From NCBI GenBank assembly GCA_947305245.1, contig CAMZDG010000019.1, positions 1-61,522 of the forward strand: a stretch of DNA of 61,522 bases, in the 5' to 3' direction. Every line of letters starts with the position of its first letter. Positions within the stretch are counted from its first letter, which is position 1. Shown piece after piece: positions 1-7,858 of the stretch. A program made the translations under genes and the position numbers. The notes beneath the pieces are model-generated. The model did not search any database. It was not told the DNA's origin and saw only the letters and a list, made by a program, of their open reading frames with translations. The stretch comes from an uncultured Lachnospiraceae bacterium. GTDB taxonomy: Bacteria > Bacillota > Clostridia > Lachnospirales > Lachnospiraceae.

Positions 1-839
1 GGCAGGGGCGGCGTCGTCATGCGCAGGAAATGCTTTAAGAAAATCTCCACGCCAAAGTTCGTCAGCGCGGATCCAAAGCATACGGGCGTCAGTCTTCCTG
101 CCTGTACTTCTTCCAAGTCAAATTCCGCGCTGGCACCGTCCAACAATTCAATCTCTCCAAGGAGCTTGTCCGCCGCGGCTTCTCCAATGATCTCCCGAAG
201 ATGCGTCTCATCCTGGATCGGGATTTCCGTCGCCACGCCCTCCTTGGTTCCCTTTTCCGTGCCGGAATAAGAAATGACGCATTGCTTCTCCCGGTCATAC
301 ACGCCCTGGAATTCCTTTCCGGAGCCGATGGGCCAGTTCACGGGGCAGGTCGCAATCCCCAGCTCCTTCTCAATGTCATCTAACAGATCAAAGGTGTCAT
401 TGGCATCCCTGTCCAGCTTGTTGATAAAGGTGAAAATGGGAATGCCGCGCATACCGCAGACCTTAAAAAGCTTTCTGGTCTGGGCCTCCACGCCCTTGGA
501 TGCGTCGATGACCATCACCGCGGAATCCGCCGCCATCAGCGTACGGTAGGTGTCCTCCGAGAAATCCTGGTGTCCTGGCGTGTCCAAAATGTTGATGCAA
601 TATCCGTCATATTCAAACTGCAATACGGAGGAGGTGACGGAAATACCTCTCTCCTTCTCGATCTCCATCCAGTCAGAGACCGCATGTCTGGCCGTTGCCT
701 TCCCCTTTACGCTTCCCGCCAGATTGATGGCGCCACCGTAAAGCAAAAACTTCTCCGTCAGCGTCGTCTTTCCTGCATCCGGGTGTGAAATGATGGCGAA
801 CGTACGCCTTCTGTTGATTTCCTGTGTATAATTACTCAT
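1..839 (-). CDS. prfC: Peptide chain release factor 3 (partial, C-terminus outside window)
   Basis: Partial gene. The ATG is at 839 with GAGGAAAG upstream, and about 279 codons are visible before the left edge. The protein starts [12 protein letters not shown] and has translational GTPase motifs in order: P-loop HPDAGKTT (residues 19-26), the RGIS switch, DTPGHQDF and NKLD. The [17 protein letters not shown] stretch is typical of release factor 3, which recycles RF1/RF2 after peptide release, rather than of EF-G. It lies 67 bp downstream of deoB on the same strand and could be co-transcribed with it. The open frame to the edge shows no stop, so nothing suggests a pseudogene. Confidence 0.93.
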   Translation of the reverse strand, partial: MSNYTQEINRRRTFAIISHPDAGKTTLTEKFLLYGGAINLAGSVKGKATARHAVSDWMEIEKERGISVTSSVLQFEYDGYCINILDTPGHQDFSEDTYRTLMAADSAVMVIDASKGVEAQTRKLFKVCGMRGIPIFTFINKLDRDANDTFDLLDDIEKELGIATCPVNWPIGSGKEFQGVYDREKQCVISYSGTEKGTKEGVATEIPIQDETHLREIIGEAAADKLLGEIELLDGASAEFDLEEVQAGRLTPVCFGSALTNFGVEIFLKHFLRMTTPPL

Positions 840-906
840 TACTGTCTTTCCTCAGCTTTCTTTTCTTTGTTGATCCTTATGATTTCTCCCCGTCAAGAAA
901 GCCTCG

Positions 907-2067
907 TCACAAATGGATCATGCTCTTGCCTGCCGTCTCACCTGGCACGCCAAGAAGCGCAAGAACCGTGGCCGCTATGTCGGCAAAGGTTTCGCGCGTT
1001 CCGACGCTCCCGCCCGGGATCCCGGCGCCATAAGCGAGAAACGGCACGTACTCCCTCGTGTGATCCGTCGTTGCAAGGTAAGCCGGGTCACAGCCGTGAT
1101 CCGCCGTGATCATAAGCACGTCGCCTTCCCGAAGCTTGCCAAGAAGCTCCGGAAGCTTCTCATCGAAATAGGTCAGGGCCTTGGCATAACCGTCCACGTC
1201 CCTGCGATGTCCGTATAACATGTCATAATCCACCAGGTTCACGAAGCAAAGCCCCTCGAAGTCCCGGTCCATCCATTCCAGTGTCCTTTGGATCCCCTCC
1301 TCATTTCCGGAGGTATAGACATGCTCCGTGATCCCCTGCCCGGCGAAAATGTCCTGGATCTTGCCGACGGCGAGCACTTCCTTGCCTGCTGCCTTGATAT
1401 GATCCAGCATGGTCTTTTCGGGTGGAAGGAGTGAAAAATCATGACGGTGCGCCGTCCTCACGAAGGGTCCTTCCTTCGGGCCGACAAATGGCCTTGCGAT
1501 CACGCGGCCGACACCGTGCTCGCCCGTTAAGATCTCCCTCGCGATACGACAATATTCATAGAGCTGCTCCAAGGGAACCACTTCTTCATGGGCAGCGATC
1601 TGGAAGACGCTGTCCGCAGAAGTATAGACAATCAAGTCGCCGGTCTGCATATGCTCCTTCCCGTACTCCTGGATCACGGCCGTGCCTGAGTAGGGCTTGT
1701 TACAAAGAACGCCTCTCCCGGTCTGCCTCGAAAACTCCTCCAAAACCTCCGCCGGAAAGCCCTCCGGATAGGTGGGCAGGGGCCGCGGCGAAACCACGCC
1801 TGCGATCTCCCAGTGGCCGATGGTGGTGTCCTTTCCCATGGATTTTTCCCTAAGTCTCGCCACGCAGGCAAGGGGATTGCCACTCTTTTCTCCCACGGTC
1901 ACGCCGTCTATGTCAAACAGGCCCAGCCTTTGCAGATTGGGCACGCGGAAAAAGGGACTGCCCGCAACACTTCGCAAGGTGTTGACGTCCACGTCCCCGA
2001 AAGCCGCCGCATCAGGTTCTTCCCCGATCCCAAAGCTGTCCAAAACGATCAAAAAAACTCTTTTCAT
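907..2067 (-). CDS. deoB: Phosphopentomutase
   Basis: 386 aa, the usual length for DeoB. It interconverts ribose-1-P (or deoxyribose-1-P) and the 5-phosphate in nucleoside salvage, in the cytosol. Metal-binding motifs of the alkaline-phosphatase superfamily are visible: VFLIVLDSFGIG near the N-terminus, TADHGCDP and DHTREYVPFL near the C-terminus, and KDTTIGHWEIAG around residue 100. The start is the ATG at 2067, preceded by GAAGGAG at a 5-nt spacing. No other nucleoside genes (deoC, punA) lie beside it here; prfC follows on the same strand. Confidence 0.95.
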   Translation of the reverse strand: MKRVFLIVLDSFGIGEEPDAAAFGDVDVNTLRSVAGSPFFRVPNLQRLGLFDIDGVTVGEKSGNPLACVARLREKSMGKDTTIGHWEIAGVVSPRPLPTYPEGFPAEVLEEFSRQTGRGVLCNKPYSGTAVIQEYGKEHMQTGDLIVYTSADSVFQIAAHEEVVPLEQLYEYCRIAREILTGEHGVGRVIARPFVGPKEGPFVRTAHRHDFSLLPPEKTMLDHIKAAGKEVLAVGKIQDIFAGQGITEHVYTSGNEEGIQRTLEWMDRDFEGLCFVNLVDYDMLYGHRRDVDGYAKALTYFDEKLPELLGKLREGDVLMITADHGCDPAYLATTDHTREYVPFLAYGAGIPGGSVGTRETFADIAATVLALLGVPGETAGKSMIHL

Positions 2068-2106
2068 GGGTACTCCTTCTATGATCCGTGCAAAAAGTCT
2101 GCAAGT

Positions 2107-2135
2107 ATTTTACCACATTTTTCCTTCCCTGTATA
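2107..2135 (-). promoter_or_regulatory. Candidate sigma-A promoter for deoB
   Basis: On the minus strand, TATACA (2130-2135) and TAAAAT (2107-2112) are separated by 17 nt and sit 40 nt upstream of the deoB start. The -35 matches the consensus at 4 of 6 positions and the -10 at 5 of 6. Confidence 0.4.
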
Positions 2136-2159
2136 CTTTTTTCTGTCAGTGCAGTCCTT

Positions 2160-2298
2160 AATATTTCATTCCTTTTTTCGATCCTGCAGCCTTTCCTCCT
2201 TACCAACCCTTTTCCAACACCGCAATCTTTCCTCTTGAACATCCCTTCTTAACACTGCGGCCCTTGTCTTTGATAACCCTTTTCCCACACTTCGGCCC
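2160..2298 (-). repeat. Degenerate 35-36 nt tandem repeat after spoIIIAH
   Basis: Read on the minus strand from the spoIIIAH stop, about 3.5 copies of a 35-36 nt unit follow each other (2298-2264, 2263-2228, 2227-2192, then partial). The shared core is G-C-(A/G)-G-TGTT-(G)-GAAAAGGG. The copies differ at many positions, so the array is old. No gene is supported here; the deoB promoter lies just beyond it. Confidence 0.6.
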
Positions 2299-3105
2299 TT
2301 AATCCTTGACCACCGTGCTGATAATGATATTCTCGGGCGTCACCTGCGTTTTTCTCTGAACGATGTCCTCGATCTGTGCCCTCTGGGCATCCGTGAGCGA
2401 AGTCGCATTGACCACCACGTCCACGCCGCTTCCCGTAATGCTGACCACAACGTCCGCAAATCCCTTGGCCTCCAGCAGGATCTCCGCAGCCGCTTCCTTC
2501 TCGGCGATCTGCGTCATTTCCACGATCGTGCTGACTGCCTGCTGCTTCTGATCGTCGCTAAGATATTCACTTCCGATGACGTCCAGGAGCGTCGCCTTAT
2601 TCTTGGCGCGCGTCTGCTCTTTCAGGAGCTTTGCGTCGGAAAGGATCCATGCACCCGCCGAGGTGAACACGGCCTCCCCTGGGATTTCTCCCGCACCGGG
2701 CGTTGCCGAAGCAGGCGCGCCCTGACCTTCCTCCCCAGGATTTCCAGGTCTTTCCACCACCAAGTCCATTCCCTCTTCCAGATAGTTTTGCACATATTCC
2801 GCGCCATCCTCATCCAGGCTCCCAAGATCCGCTCCTTCCAGGACGCCATCCGCCGTTCCCTGAAGTGCCAGAAGGTCTTCCTCCGACAGGTCCAGGAGCA
2901 TGGTCAGGCCTCCCGCATCCTCCAGGTCACTTTTCACGTCACTGGCCACGTAGGTTTCCGTGATCACCTTCCCGGAATCTACGGCGGCAAGCTCTCCCGT
3001 CTTTTCGTTCATGGTATTCTCCGCAAATTGCAGATACCCCGCAATGGCGATCATGATGGCAAGCGCAGTGATCATCAGCTGATTCTTTTTGAATATGTTT
3101 TTCAC
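2299..3105 (-). CDS. spoIIIAH: Stage III sporulation protein AH-like
   Basis: SpoIIIAH sits in the mother-cell membrane and binds forespore SpoIIQ across the septum in the channel complex. Here a short basic N-terminus (KNIFKKNQ) is followed by one membrane segment (LMITALAIMIAIAGYLQF) and an extracytoplasmic region. The C-terminal third carries the EscJ/PrgK-like ring-forming fold (AEKEAAAEILLEAKGFADVVVSI ... NATSLTDAQRAQIEDIV). I prefer the GTG at 3105 because GGAGG lies 7 nt upstream. An ATG at 3141 overlaps the spoIIIAG stop and is an alternative with a weaker ribosome binding site. It is the last gene of the operon. The linker is rich in Gly/Glu/Pro. Confidence 0.88.
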   Translation of the reverse strand: MKNIFKKNQLMITALAIMIAIAGYLQFAENTMNEKTGELAAVDSGKVITETYVASDVKSDLEDAGGLTMLLDLSEEDLLALQGTADGVLEGADLGSLDEDGAEYVQNYLEEGMDLVVERPGNPGEEGQGAPASATPGAGEIPGEAVFTSAGAWILSDAKLLKEQTRAKNKATLLDVIGSEYLSDDQKQQAVSTIVEMTQIAEKEAAAEILLEAKGFADVVVSITGSGVDVVVNATSLTDAQRAQIEDIVQRKTQVTPENIIISTVVKD

Positions 3106-3137
3106 CTTTTTTCCTCCATGCCTTTTGTTTGCGTAGT

Positions 3138-3869
3138 TCATTCTATTCCTGTCCGAGACGAGATATACCCTAACTTTAGTACTTTTACTTTATGCGCCTC
3201 CAGCCCAAACAGAGCCTGTACCGCCTCAGATAGATCCGAGCGAACACGCCCCTCTCCGGCACCCCTCGCCGCGATGACGACGCCCTCGAGCTTTGGATAG
3301 ATCTGCTTTCTCACGAAGGGGGCCTTCTCCTTCGAAGTCTCCTCCAGGATCACCTTCTCCTCCAGGATTTCTTCCTCACCGCTCCGATTCTGACCGCCTA
3401 GGCCATACTCCCCGGTTGCCTTTGTGGTTTTCTTTTCTTCTTTCACGGTCACCTTTTCCGAAGACTCCGAAAGAGTGATCATCACCCTGACTTCTCCTGC
3501 TCCCTCGACGGAGGAAAGGAGCTCCTCCAGCTCTCGCTCCAGCCCCCTTACGTATTCTTCCTCCCACGACAATAAAGCATCCCTATATTCTCCCTCCCCT
3601 GTCCATAAATCCTCCCCATTTTTCTCCTCCCGCGTCCATAGATCGCCTCTTTCCCCATCCCCCTGCATCAAGGTAAGGCTCTCCCCGCCGCGCCCTTCCT
3701 TCTCCTGCAAAAGATCCTGATAAGCTGCGTTTTCTTCCTCCTTCTTTTTCCCCGTCGGCAGGGAGATCACGAGAAGGAGAATGCCTGAGAGCAGGAGTAT
3801 GATCAGGCGATCCTTTCTAAGGAGCGGTCTTAGCTTTGTCTGAAGCCATTCCTCCGTTTTATGATTCAT
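3138..3869 (-). CDS. spoIIIAG: Stage III sporulation protein AG
   Basis: SpoIIIAG forms the large ring of the mother-cell/forespore channel. The protein has a short cytosolic start, one membrane segment (LIILLLSGILLLVISLP), a linker, then a ring-building domain with VEGAGEVRVMITLSES and the matching half YPKLEGVVIAARGAGEG ... LSEAVQALFGLEAHKVKVLKL. The start is taken at 3869 (MNHKTEEW), which has GGGAGGGG just upstream. It overlaps the end of spoIIIAF. The linker after the membrane segment is acidic and repetitive (GDLWTREEKNGEDLWTGEGE), echoing the repeats found in SpoIIIAF. Confidence 0.9.
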   Translation of the reverse strand: MNHKTEEWLQTKLRPLLRKDRLIILLLSGILLLVISLPTGKKKEEENAAYQDLLQEKEGRGGESLTLMQGDGERGDLWTREEKNGEDLWTGEGEYRDALLSWEEEYVRGLERELEELLSSVEGAGEVRVMITLSESSEKVTVKEEKKTTKATGEYGLGGQNRSGEEEILEEKVILEETSKEKAPFVRKQIYPKLEGVVIAARGAGEGRVRSDLSEAVQALFGLEAHKVKVLKLGYISSRTGIE

Positions 3870-4323
3870 CGTCCCCTCCCACCATGATCTCATCGATCGT
3901 CACTTCCCCCACCGGCGTGATTTCCACGCCGTTCCCGTCCCGTTCCTCCTTTGGCAAGCCATCCTCATCCCCTTCTTCCTTTGGCAGGCTGTTCTCATCC
4001 CACTCCCCCTTTGGCAGGCCGTTCTCATCCCATGCCCCCTTTGGCAGGCCGTTCTCGTGCCATGCACCCGCCTCCTCCTGCATCCAATCCTCCCCTTCCA
4101 GCTCATAAAATCTCTCCTGGGACTCCCAAAGCGCTCCCTCCAGGTCCGTCGTCTCCATGGAAAGCAGCCTTTGGACAGGTCGAAAAAATTGCAACAGAAT
4201 CAGACCCGTCATCAGCAATTTCAGATATTTTTCATAGCTTTCCTTCGGGCGGAAACAGACGATCAGCTGCGCACAGACCATGAAGATCGTAAGCCTCCCC
4301 AATTCCCGCAAAAGCCCATTCAC
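3859..4323 (-). CDS. spoIIIAF: Stage III sporulation protein AF, repeat-containing variant
   Basis: 154 aa. Two membrane segments (about residues 10-24 and 33-48) and the position between spoIIIAE and spoIIIAG identify it. B. subtilis SpoIIIAF is longer, with a folded soluble domain after the second membrane segment. Here most of that region is replaced by four tandem 10-residue units (residues 87-126, consensus xWDENGLPKG) before a short tail VEITPVGEVTIDEIMVGG that resembles one strand of the usual domain. The start is a GTG at 4323 behind GGGGGTGA. The ring-forming ability of this variant is doubtful from sequence alone. Confidence 0.82.
   Translation of the reverse strand: MNGLLRELGRLTIFMVCAQLIVCFRPKESYEKYLKLLMTGLILLQFFRPVQRLLSMETTDLEGALWESQERFYELEGEDWMQEEAGAWHENGLPKGAWDENGLPKGEWDENSLPKEEGDEDGLPKEERDGNGVEITPVGEVTIDEIMVGGDDES
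3946..4065 (-). repeat. 30-bp tandem repeat inside spoIIIAF (4 units)
   Basis: Four in-frame 30-bp units encode AWHENGLPKG, AWDENGLPKG, EWDENSLPKE and EGDEDGLPKE. A fifth, degenerate unit follows. The two middle units are nearly identical at DNA level, so the array expanded recently. Confidence 0.85.
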
Positions 4324-4337
4324 GTTCTCACCCCCTA

Positions 4338-5387
4338 TTAGCGCACGGACGCCGTCGTCACGGCAAGGATCATCAGGAAAAACAGCATTGCCTCGCCAAG
4401 AACCCCAAATAATAAAAGTCCAGCGTCGCCGGCCCTGTCCACGGCCTTCGTGATCCTCTTGTCGCTGACAAGACCCATGATCCCGGCCGTCAGCTTATAG
4501 AGCAAAGAAAAGGACAAAAGCTTCCAAAGGGGCGACAGACAAAGAAGCAACAGCAGGAGCGTCAATGCGATCCCGACGCCGTTTTTGATCACCGTGGCAG
4601 AGCCGAGGAATAATTGCATCACGCCCTCCGCGCCGTCCCCGATGCCGGGAACCGCCGCCAAAGCCTTTTGCAGGACGGATCCCTTGACGCGGTCCAGCGC
4701 CGGCGTCAGGACTGCCTGCAGAAAACTAAGTCCAGCCACCAGCCCGAGCACTCCCTTCATCCCCCACTGCAGACTCTTTTTCAAAAAATCCGCCAGATAC
4801 TCCATCCGCTCCTGTCCCATCACGCCCTCCAGCACCGTGATGAGAAAAAAGCAGGTGATCAGCGGGACAAAGATCCCTTGTAAAAGCTCCTCCACGCCAT
4901 ACAGCAAAAGGATCGTCATCTGGTATCCCGCGCTCGCCGTCAGGCTCCCCGTGGACATGCCGACGGCGAAAAGATACGATGGCATCAGAAGTCTTACGAA
5001 CAGCACGATCTTTTCCATGGCATCCCCTGCGATCTGCGTGAGGTTCGCATGGCACCTTGCCAGAATTGCCGCCTGCAGGAAATATGTCAGATAAAAGCTC
5101 AGATCACTCACCCTGTACTTTTCCCACAGGTCAGAAAACCCGGCGAGGATTGCTCCGGTCACGCCCATGATAAGCAGGGAAAGGAACAGCTCCCGCATGG
5201 CCCTGCCGTCCCCCAAAAGGCCCAAAAGCCCCTCCCGAAAAAGAGACCGGAGGAGTTCCAGAAACTGTCCTTTGGCAAGCATCTCCAGCATCTTTTCCAG
5301 CGATAGGGAAAGGGACGGAAAAAGCGAATCCACCTTCTCGCTCAGCTCTCCCATCCGCATTTCCTCCCAAAGCCCATTCAGTTCCAT
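4338..5387 (-). CDS. spoIIIAE: Stage III sporulation protein AE
   Basis: 349 aa polytopic membrane protein of the SpoIIIA channel complex, with several hydrophobic segments (for example LFLSLLIMGVTGAILAGF, MTILLLYGVEELLQGIFV, MLFFLMILAVTTASV). Family-typical features are the N-terminal amphipathic part and the GLSFLQAVLTPALDRVKG ... AAVPGIGDGAEGV region. The start is the ATG at 5387 with GGGAGGATGC upstream. The ribosome binding site and first codons are duplicated just upstream (see 5382-5430). No signal peptide is evident. Confidence 0.93.
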   Translation of the reverse strand: MELNGLWEEMRMGELSEKVDSLFPSLSLSLEKMLEMLAKGQFLELLRSLFREGLLGLLGDGRAMRELFLSLLIMGVTGAILAGFSDLWEKYRVSDLSFYLTYFLQAAILARCHANLTQIAGDAMEKIVLFVRLLMPSYLFAVGMSTGSLTASAGYQMTILLLYGVEELLQGIFVPLITCFFLITVLEGVMGQERMEYLADFLKKSLQWGMKGVLGLVAGLSFLQAVLTPALDRVKGSVLQKALAAVPGIGDGAEGVMQLFLGSATVIKNGVGIALTLLLLLLCLSPLWKLLSFSLLYKLTAGIMGLVSDKRITKAVDRAGDAGLLLFGVLGEAMLFFLMILAVTTASVR

Positions 5388-5430
5388 GCATCCTCCCGCC
5401 TAGTAACATCCAGTCCCATGTATCCTCCCG
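5382..5430 (-). repeat. Duplicated ribosome binding site and start of spoIIIAE, forming a 13-codon leader ORF
   Basis: Between the spoIIIAD stop and spoIIIAE, the segment GGGAGGATACATGGGACTGG is a near copy of the real spoIIIAE ribosome binding site and start GGGAGGATGCATGGAACTGA. The upstream copy opens a reading frame of 13 codons (start ATG GGA CTG) whose TGA overlaps the beginning of spoIIIAE. It could couple translation, or be a neutral duplication. Confidence 0.6.
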
Positions 5431-5817
5431 TTAAGCAAGCTTCATGATCTGGTCGATCAATGTCCCCAAAATGGCCAGTCCGGATGCCATGACGGACAGC
5501 TTTCCGAGGGTTTCAAGTTGCCCTGCAAGGAACCCGTGGCCCGCGTCCTGACAGACCCCTGCCGAAAACTCACAGACGTAGGTGATGCCAAGAACCTTTA
5601 CAAGGATCCCCAGCTGTCCGCTCCCCGCGCCCAGATAGTCCTTCAGCCGCATTATGGACTCCGTCACCTGCCGGATCCTCTGCATGCAGACGCCAAGCAC
5701 GGCCAGCCCCAGGGCAAGTCCGATCATAAAATGAAATTGCGGTTTTTCTTTTTGGAGCAGCATTGCCGCCATCGTTCCCACAAGGACGCATGCGCTGACC
5801 CGGATCACCTCTCCCAT
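5431..5817 (-). CDS. spoIIIAD: Stage III sporulation protein AD
   Basis: 128 aa membrane protein with four hydrophobic stretches (VSACVLVGTMAAMLL, FMIGLALGLAVLGVC, LGILVKVLGITYVCEF, LSVMASGLAILGTLI). The pattern EFSAGVCQDAGHGFLAGQLETLGKL is characteristic of SpoIIIAD. It is part of the SpoIIIA complex in the mother-cell membrane. The start is taken at 5817 (MGEVIRV) with AAAGGAG at a good distance; an upstream ATG at 5832 lacks a ribosome binding site. It is 17 nt downstream of spoIIIAC. Confidence 0.93.
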   Translation of the reverse strand: MGEVIRVSACVLVGTMAAMLLQKEKPQFHFMIGLALGLAVLGVCMQRIRQVTESIMRLKDYLGAGSGQLGILVKVLGITYVCEFSAGVCQDAGHGFLAGQLETLGKLSVMASGLAILGTLIDQIMKLA

Positions 5818-5834
5818 TGTCTCTCCTTTCATCG

Positions 5835-6029
5835 CTACAGGGCAAAGAAGGTCTGCATCGACTGAAACAGTTCAAAGATATAGGGAAGGATCCATGACAT
5901 GACAAGGATCAGACCCGCCAGGCTGATCAAAAAGGCATGCTCCTCCCGCCCGCTATGCTTTAGCACCTGTCCCAGGATCGTCACAAGGATCCCCACCGCC
6001 GCGATCTTAAAGATCAGATTTACTTCCAT
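5835..6029 (-). CDS. spoIIIAC: Stage III sporulation protein AC
   Basis: 64 aa, the normal size for SpoIIIAC. It has two membrane segments (FKIAAVGILVTILGQVL and AFLISLAGLILVMSWIL) joined by a short charged loop, HSGREEH. It is homologous to the first half of SpoIIIAD and sits beside it in the channel operon. The start is the ATG at 6029 with CGGAGGG upstream. Confidence 0.95.
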   Translation of the reverse strand: MEVNLIFKIAAVGILVTILGQVLKHSGREEHAFLISLAGLILVMSWILPYIFELFQSMQTFFAL

Positions 6030-6050
6030 ATTGCCCTCCGTTTCGCTCGC

Positions 6051-6563
6051 CTACCAAAGGAGAAGAATGACAAACAGTCCTCCCATCAGCCCAAGGCAGC
6101 AGGCCACGCGCGTTCTCTCCCGAAGTCTTGCCTCGTTTTCCGCAAGGCCCGCCTCGATCCGTTGCCTGCTCCTTTGCAGCACCTTTTGTTGCATCTCTTC
6201 CTCCTGATACCCTTCCGGTGCGGAAAGCTCCAAAAGCGCCCTGAGCTCCTCCGAAGGAAGAACTGTTCCAAGCTTTCCTTCTAATCCCTCTTTTAAGAGT
6301 TCTGACAGGGATTCCTGCGGTGCACATAGTGCCTTCCGGCCGATGTCTTCAAAGTACCTTCCAAGCTCCGTCCCCTTCTGTGCGCCGGCCCGGATCAGAC
6401 ATTCCGGAAGGGTTCTCCTGCCATATCGGATCTCCCCTTCCATGAGCTCTAAGAGCTCCCTCAGTTCTCTCGAGGTCCTGATCCGCCTTCGCTCCTCCAG
6501 GCAGTAAGATACGGCCAGTCCCATGCTTCCAAGCAGTATCATGCATCCTCCGATCAAGTTCAC
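6051..6563 (-). CDS. spoIIIAB: Stage III sporulation protein AB
   Basis: 170 aa, matching the length of B. subtilis SpoIIIAB. One N-terminal membrane segment (IGGCMILLGSMGLAVSYCL) and one at the C-terminus (VACCLGLMGGLFVILLLW) enclose a helical region with LRELLELMEGEIRYGRRTLPE, typical of the family and similar in layout to GspF-like proteins. The start is a GTG at 6563 with GGGAGG 5-6 nt upstream; an ATG at 6608 gives a longer form with a poor fit to the family. Its first 215 nt overlap the spoIIIAA frame. Confidence 0.9.
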   Translation of the reverse strand: MNLIGGCMILLGSMGLAVSYCLEERRRIRTSRELRELLELMEGEIRYGRRTLPECLIRAGAQKGTELGRYFEDIGRKALCAPQESLSELLKEGLEGKLGTVLPSEELRALLELSAPEGYQEEEMQQKVLQRSRQRIEAGLAENEARLRERTRVACCLGLMGGLFVILLLW

Positions 6564-7491
6564 GCTTCCCTCCCATGCTTCCCCCCTGCACTTCCTTCTT
6601 CCGCTCAAGGCATCGAAGGATCACCGGCCTGCCCTCCCTTTTCCCCAAAAGGAGAATGCAGTCAAAGAATTCCTCCAGCCCGCGAAGGCGAACATCCTCC
6701 GCGGATGCCCCGTGAGCGGTGGCAAGGAGGCGCACGCCGCATCTTGAAGCCTCCGCGAGCTCCTCGAGATCTTCCGGCCCGCCAAGCTCATCCACGGCGA
6801 TCACGACCGGCGCCATCGACCGGATCATCAGCCGCATGCCGATCGCCTTCGGGCAACCGTCCAGCACGTCCGTCCGGATCCCAAGGTCATTTTGCGGCAC
6901 GCCAAGAAAGCATCCTGCAAGCTCAGACCTCTCATCCACCACGCCGACGGTAACGCCCTCGCCATACGGATTCCCGTCGGAAACCAGCCGGATCAGCTCG
7001 CGGAGCAGCGTCGTCTTCCCGCATCCGGGAGGCGAGACGATCAAAGTATTTTGGATCCGCCCCTGCTCATAAAGACGCGGCAGGACTTCCTCCGCAATGC
7101 CCTTTAGCTGCCTTGCGATCCTAAGGTTCAGAAAAGATATGTTCTTGATGGTCCGGATCTTCCCGGCCTCCGTCACGACCTGTCCCGCGACGCCGAGCCT
7201 GTGCCCTCCCTCCAGCGTCAGATACCCCTCCCGAAGCTCCTCCTCATAGGCATATAAGGAATGCTTGCAAAAATGGAGCAGGAGCCTTGACAGATCCTGT
7301 CGCTCCATCACCTTTGCTCCCTTCGCATGACAGATCCTCTCGCCTTCCCCGCTGACGAACCACTCCCTTTGCCCGTCCGAAAACAGCAAGGGCTTTCCCG
7401 CCCGCATCCTAAGTTCCGTCAGCCTTCCCTTCAGTGCCTTTTGCCAAAACGGCTGTTCCTCCTTCGGAAAAAACCGGGCCAGCTCCTCCAC
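6349..7491 (-). CDS. spoIIIAA: Stage III sporulation protein AA (ATPase), C-terminally extended
   Basis: AAA-type secretion ATPase thought to power the SpoIIIA-SpoIIQ channel. Walker A is VSPPGCGKTTLLREL, Walker B is VVIAVDELGG, and the family GYLTLEGGHRLGVAGQVV is present. A GTG at 7491 has AAGGAG at 9 nt; TTG 7536 and GTG 7515 are alternatives in the same frame. The recognisable domain ends near VILRCLERKKEV, about where spoIIIAB begins, but the frame stays open for roughly 75 more codons. That extension is translated from spoIIIAB DNA in another frame and resembles no SpoIIIAA tail I know. A lost stop codon or a sequencing frameshift would explain it. Confidence 0.88.
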   Translation of the reverse strand: MEELARFFPKEEQPFWQKALKGRLTELRMRAGKPLLFSDGQREWFVSGEGERICHAKGAKVMERQDLSRLLLHFCKHSLYAYEEELREGYLTLEGGHRLGVAGQVVTEAGKIRTIKNISFLNLRIARQLKGIAEEVLPRLYEQGRIQNTLIVSPPGCGKTTLLRELIRLVSDGNPYGEGVTVGVVDERSELAGCFLGVPQNDLGIRTDVLDGCPKAIGMRLMIRSMAPVVIAVDELGGPEDLEELAEASRCGVRLLATAHGASAEDVRLRGLEEFFDCILLLGKREGRPVILRCLERKKEVQGGSMGGKRELDRRMHDTAWKHGTGRILLPGGAKADQDLERTEGALRAHGRGDPIWQENPSGMSDPGRRTEGDGAWKVL

Positions 7492-7564
7492 GCCTTCCGT
7501 CTCCTTGTCCGCCTTCTTCACAATATATGAGGACAAGTCGGAATTATGCCACCGAAAAAGCGCA

Positions 7565-7602
7565 GCAAAAAAGCGCCGTAAGATAGTCTTACGACGCTTC
7601 CC
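7565..7602 (-). terminator. Intrinsic terminator after the small Cys-rich gene
   Basis: On the minus strand, AAGCG-t-CGTAAGA-cta-TCTTACG-g-CGCTT folds into a long hairpin followed directly by a run of T. It ends the transcript of the mannan module and the 57-aa gene and separates it from spoIIIAA. Confidence 0.8.
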
Positions 7603-7613
7603 ACTTCAGGCCG

Positions 7614-7787
7614 CTATTCTTTTTCTTCCGTAGGATCTTCCGTCCGGCGCAGGTTACAATTGGCACTGCACTGACTGCAGTCCATGCCGCACTGCCAGGA
7701 TTTCCCCGCCTTCCTTGCCTTGAACATGCTCCATACGATCAGAGCAACGATCAAGACTAGGATCAAAACGACTAACACAGTTCCCAT
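7614..7787 (-). CDS. FeoB-associated Cys-rich membrane protein
   Basis: 57 aa. An N-terminal membrane segment (VLVVLILVLIVALIVW) is followed by a basic stretch and a Cys cluster, CGMDCSQCSANC (residues 33-44). This is the layout of the FeoB-associated Cys-rich membrane protein family, small proteins usually found beside the ferrous iron transporter FeoB. No feo genes are in the window, so the role here is unknown. The ATG at 7787 has GGGAGGGG 5 nt upstream. It lies 71 nt after the mannose-6-phosphate isomerase gene and just before a terminator, so it may be the last gene of the mannan transcript. Confidence 0.8.
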   Translation of the reverse strand: MGTVLVVLILVLIVALIVWSMFKARKAGKSWQCGMDCSQCSANCNLRRTEDPTEEKE

Positions 7788-7858
7788 TCCGCCCCTCCCG
7801 TCAATCCATCCCTTTTCTTCTTATCGATTGAGGTCGTCAAAAGCCTCTTGCAGTCCAG

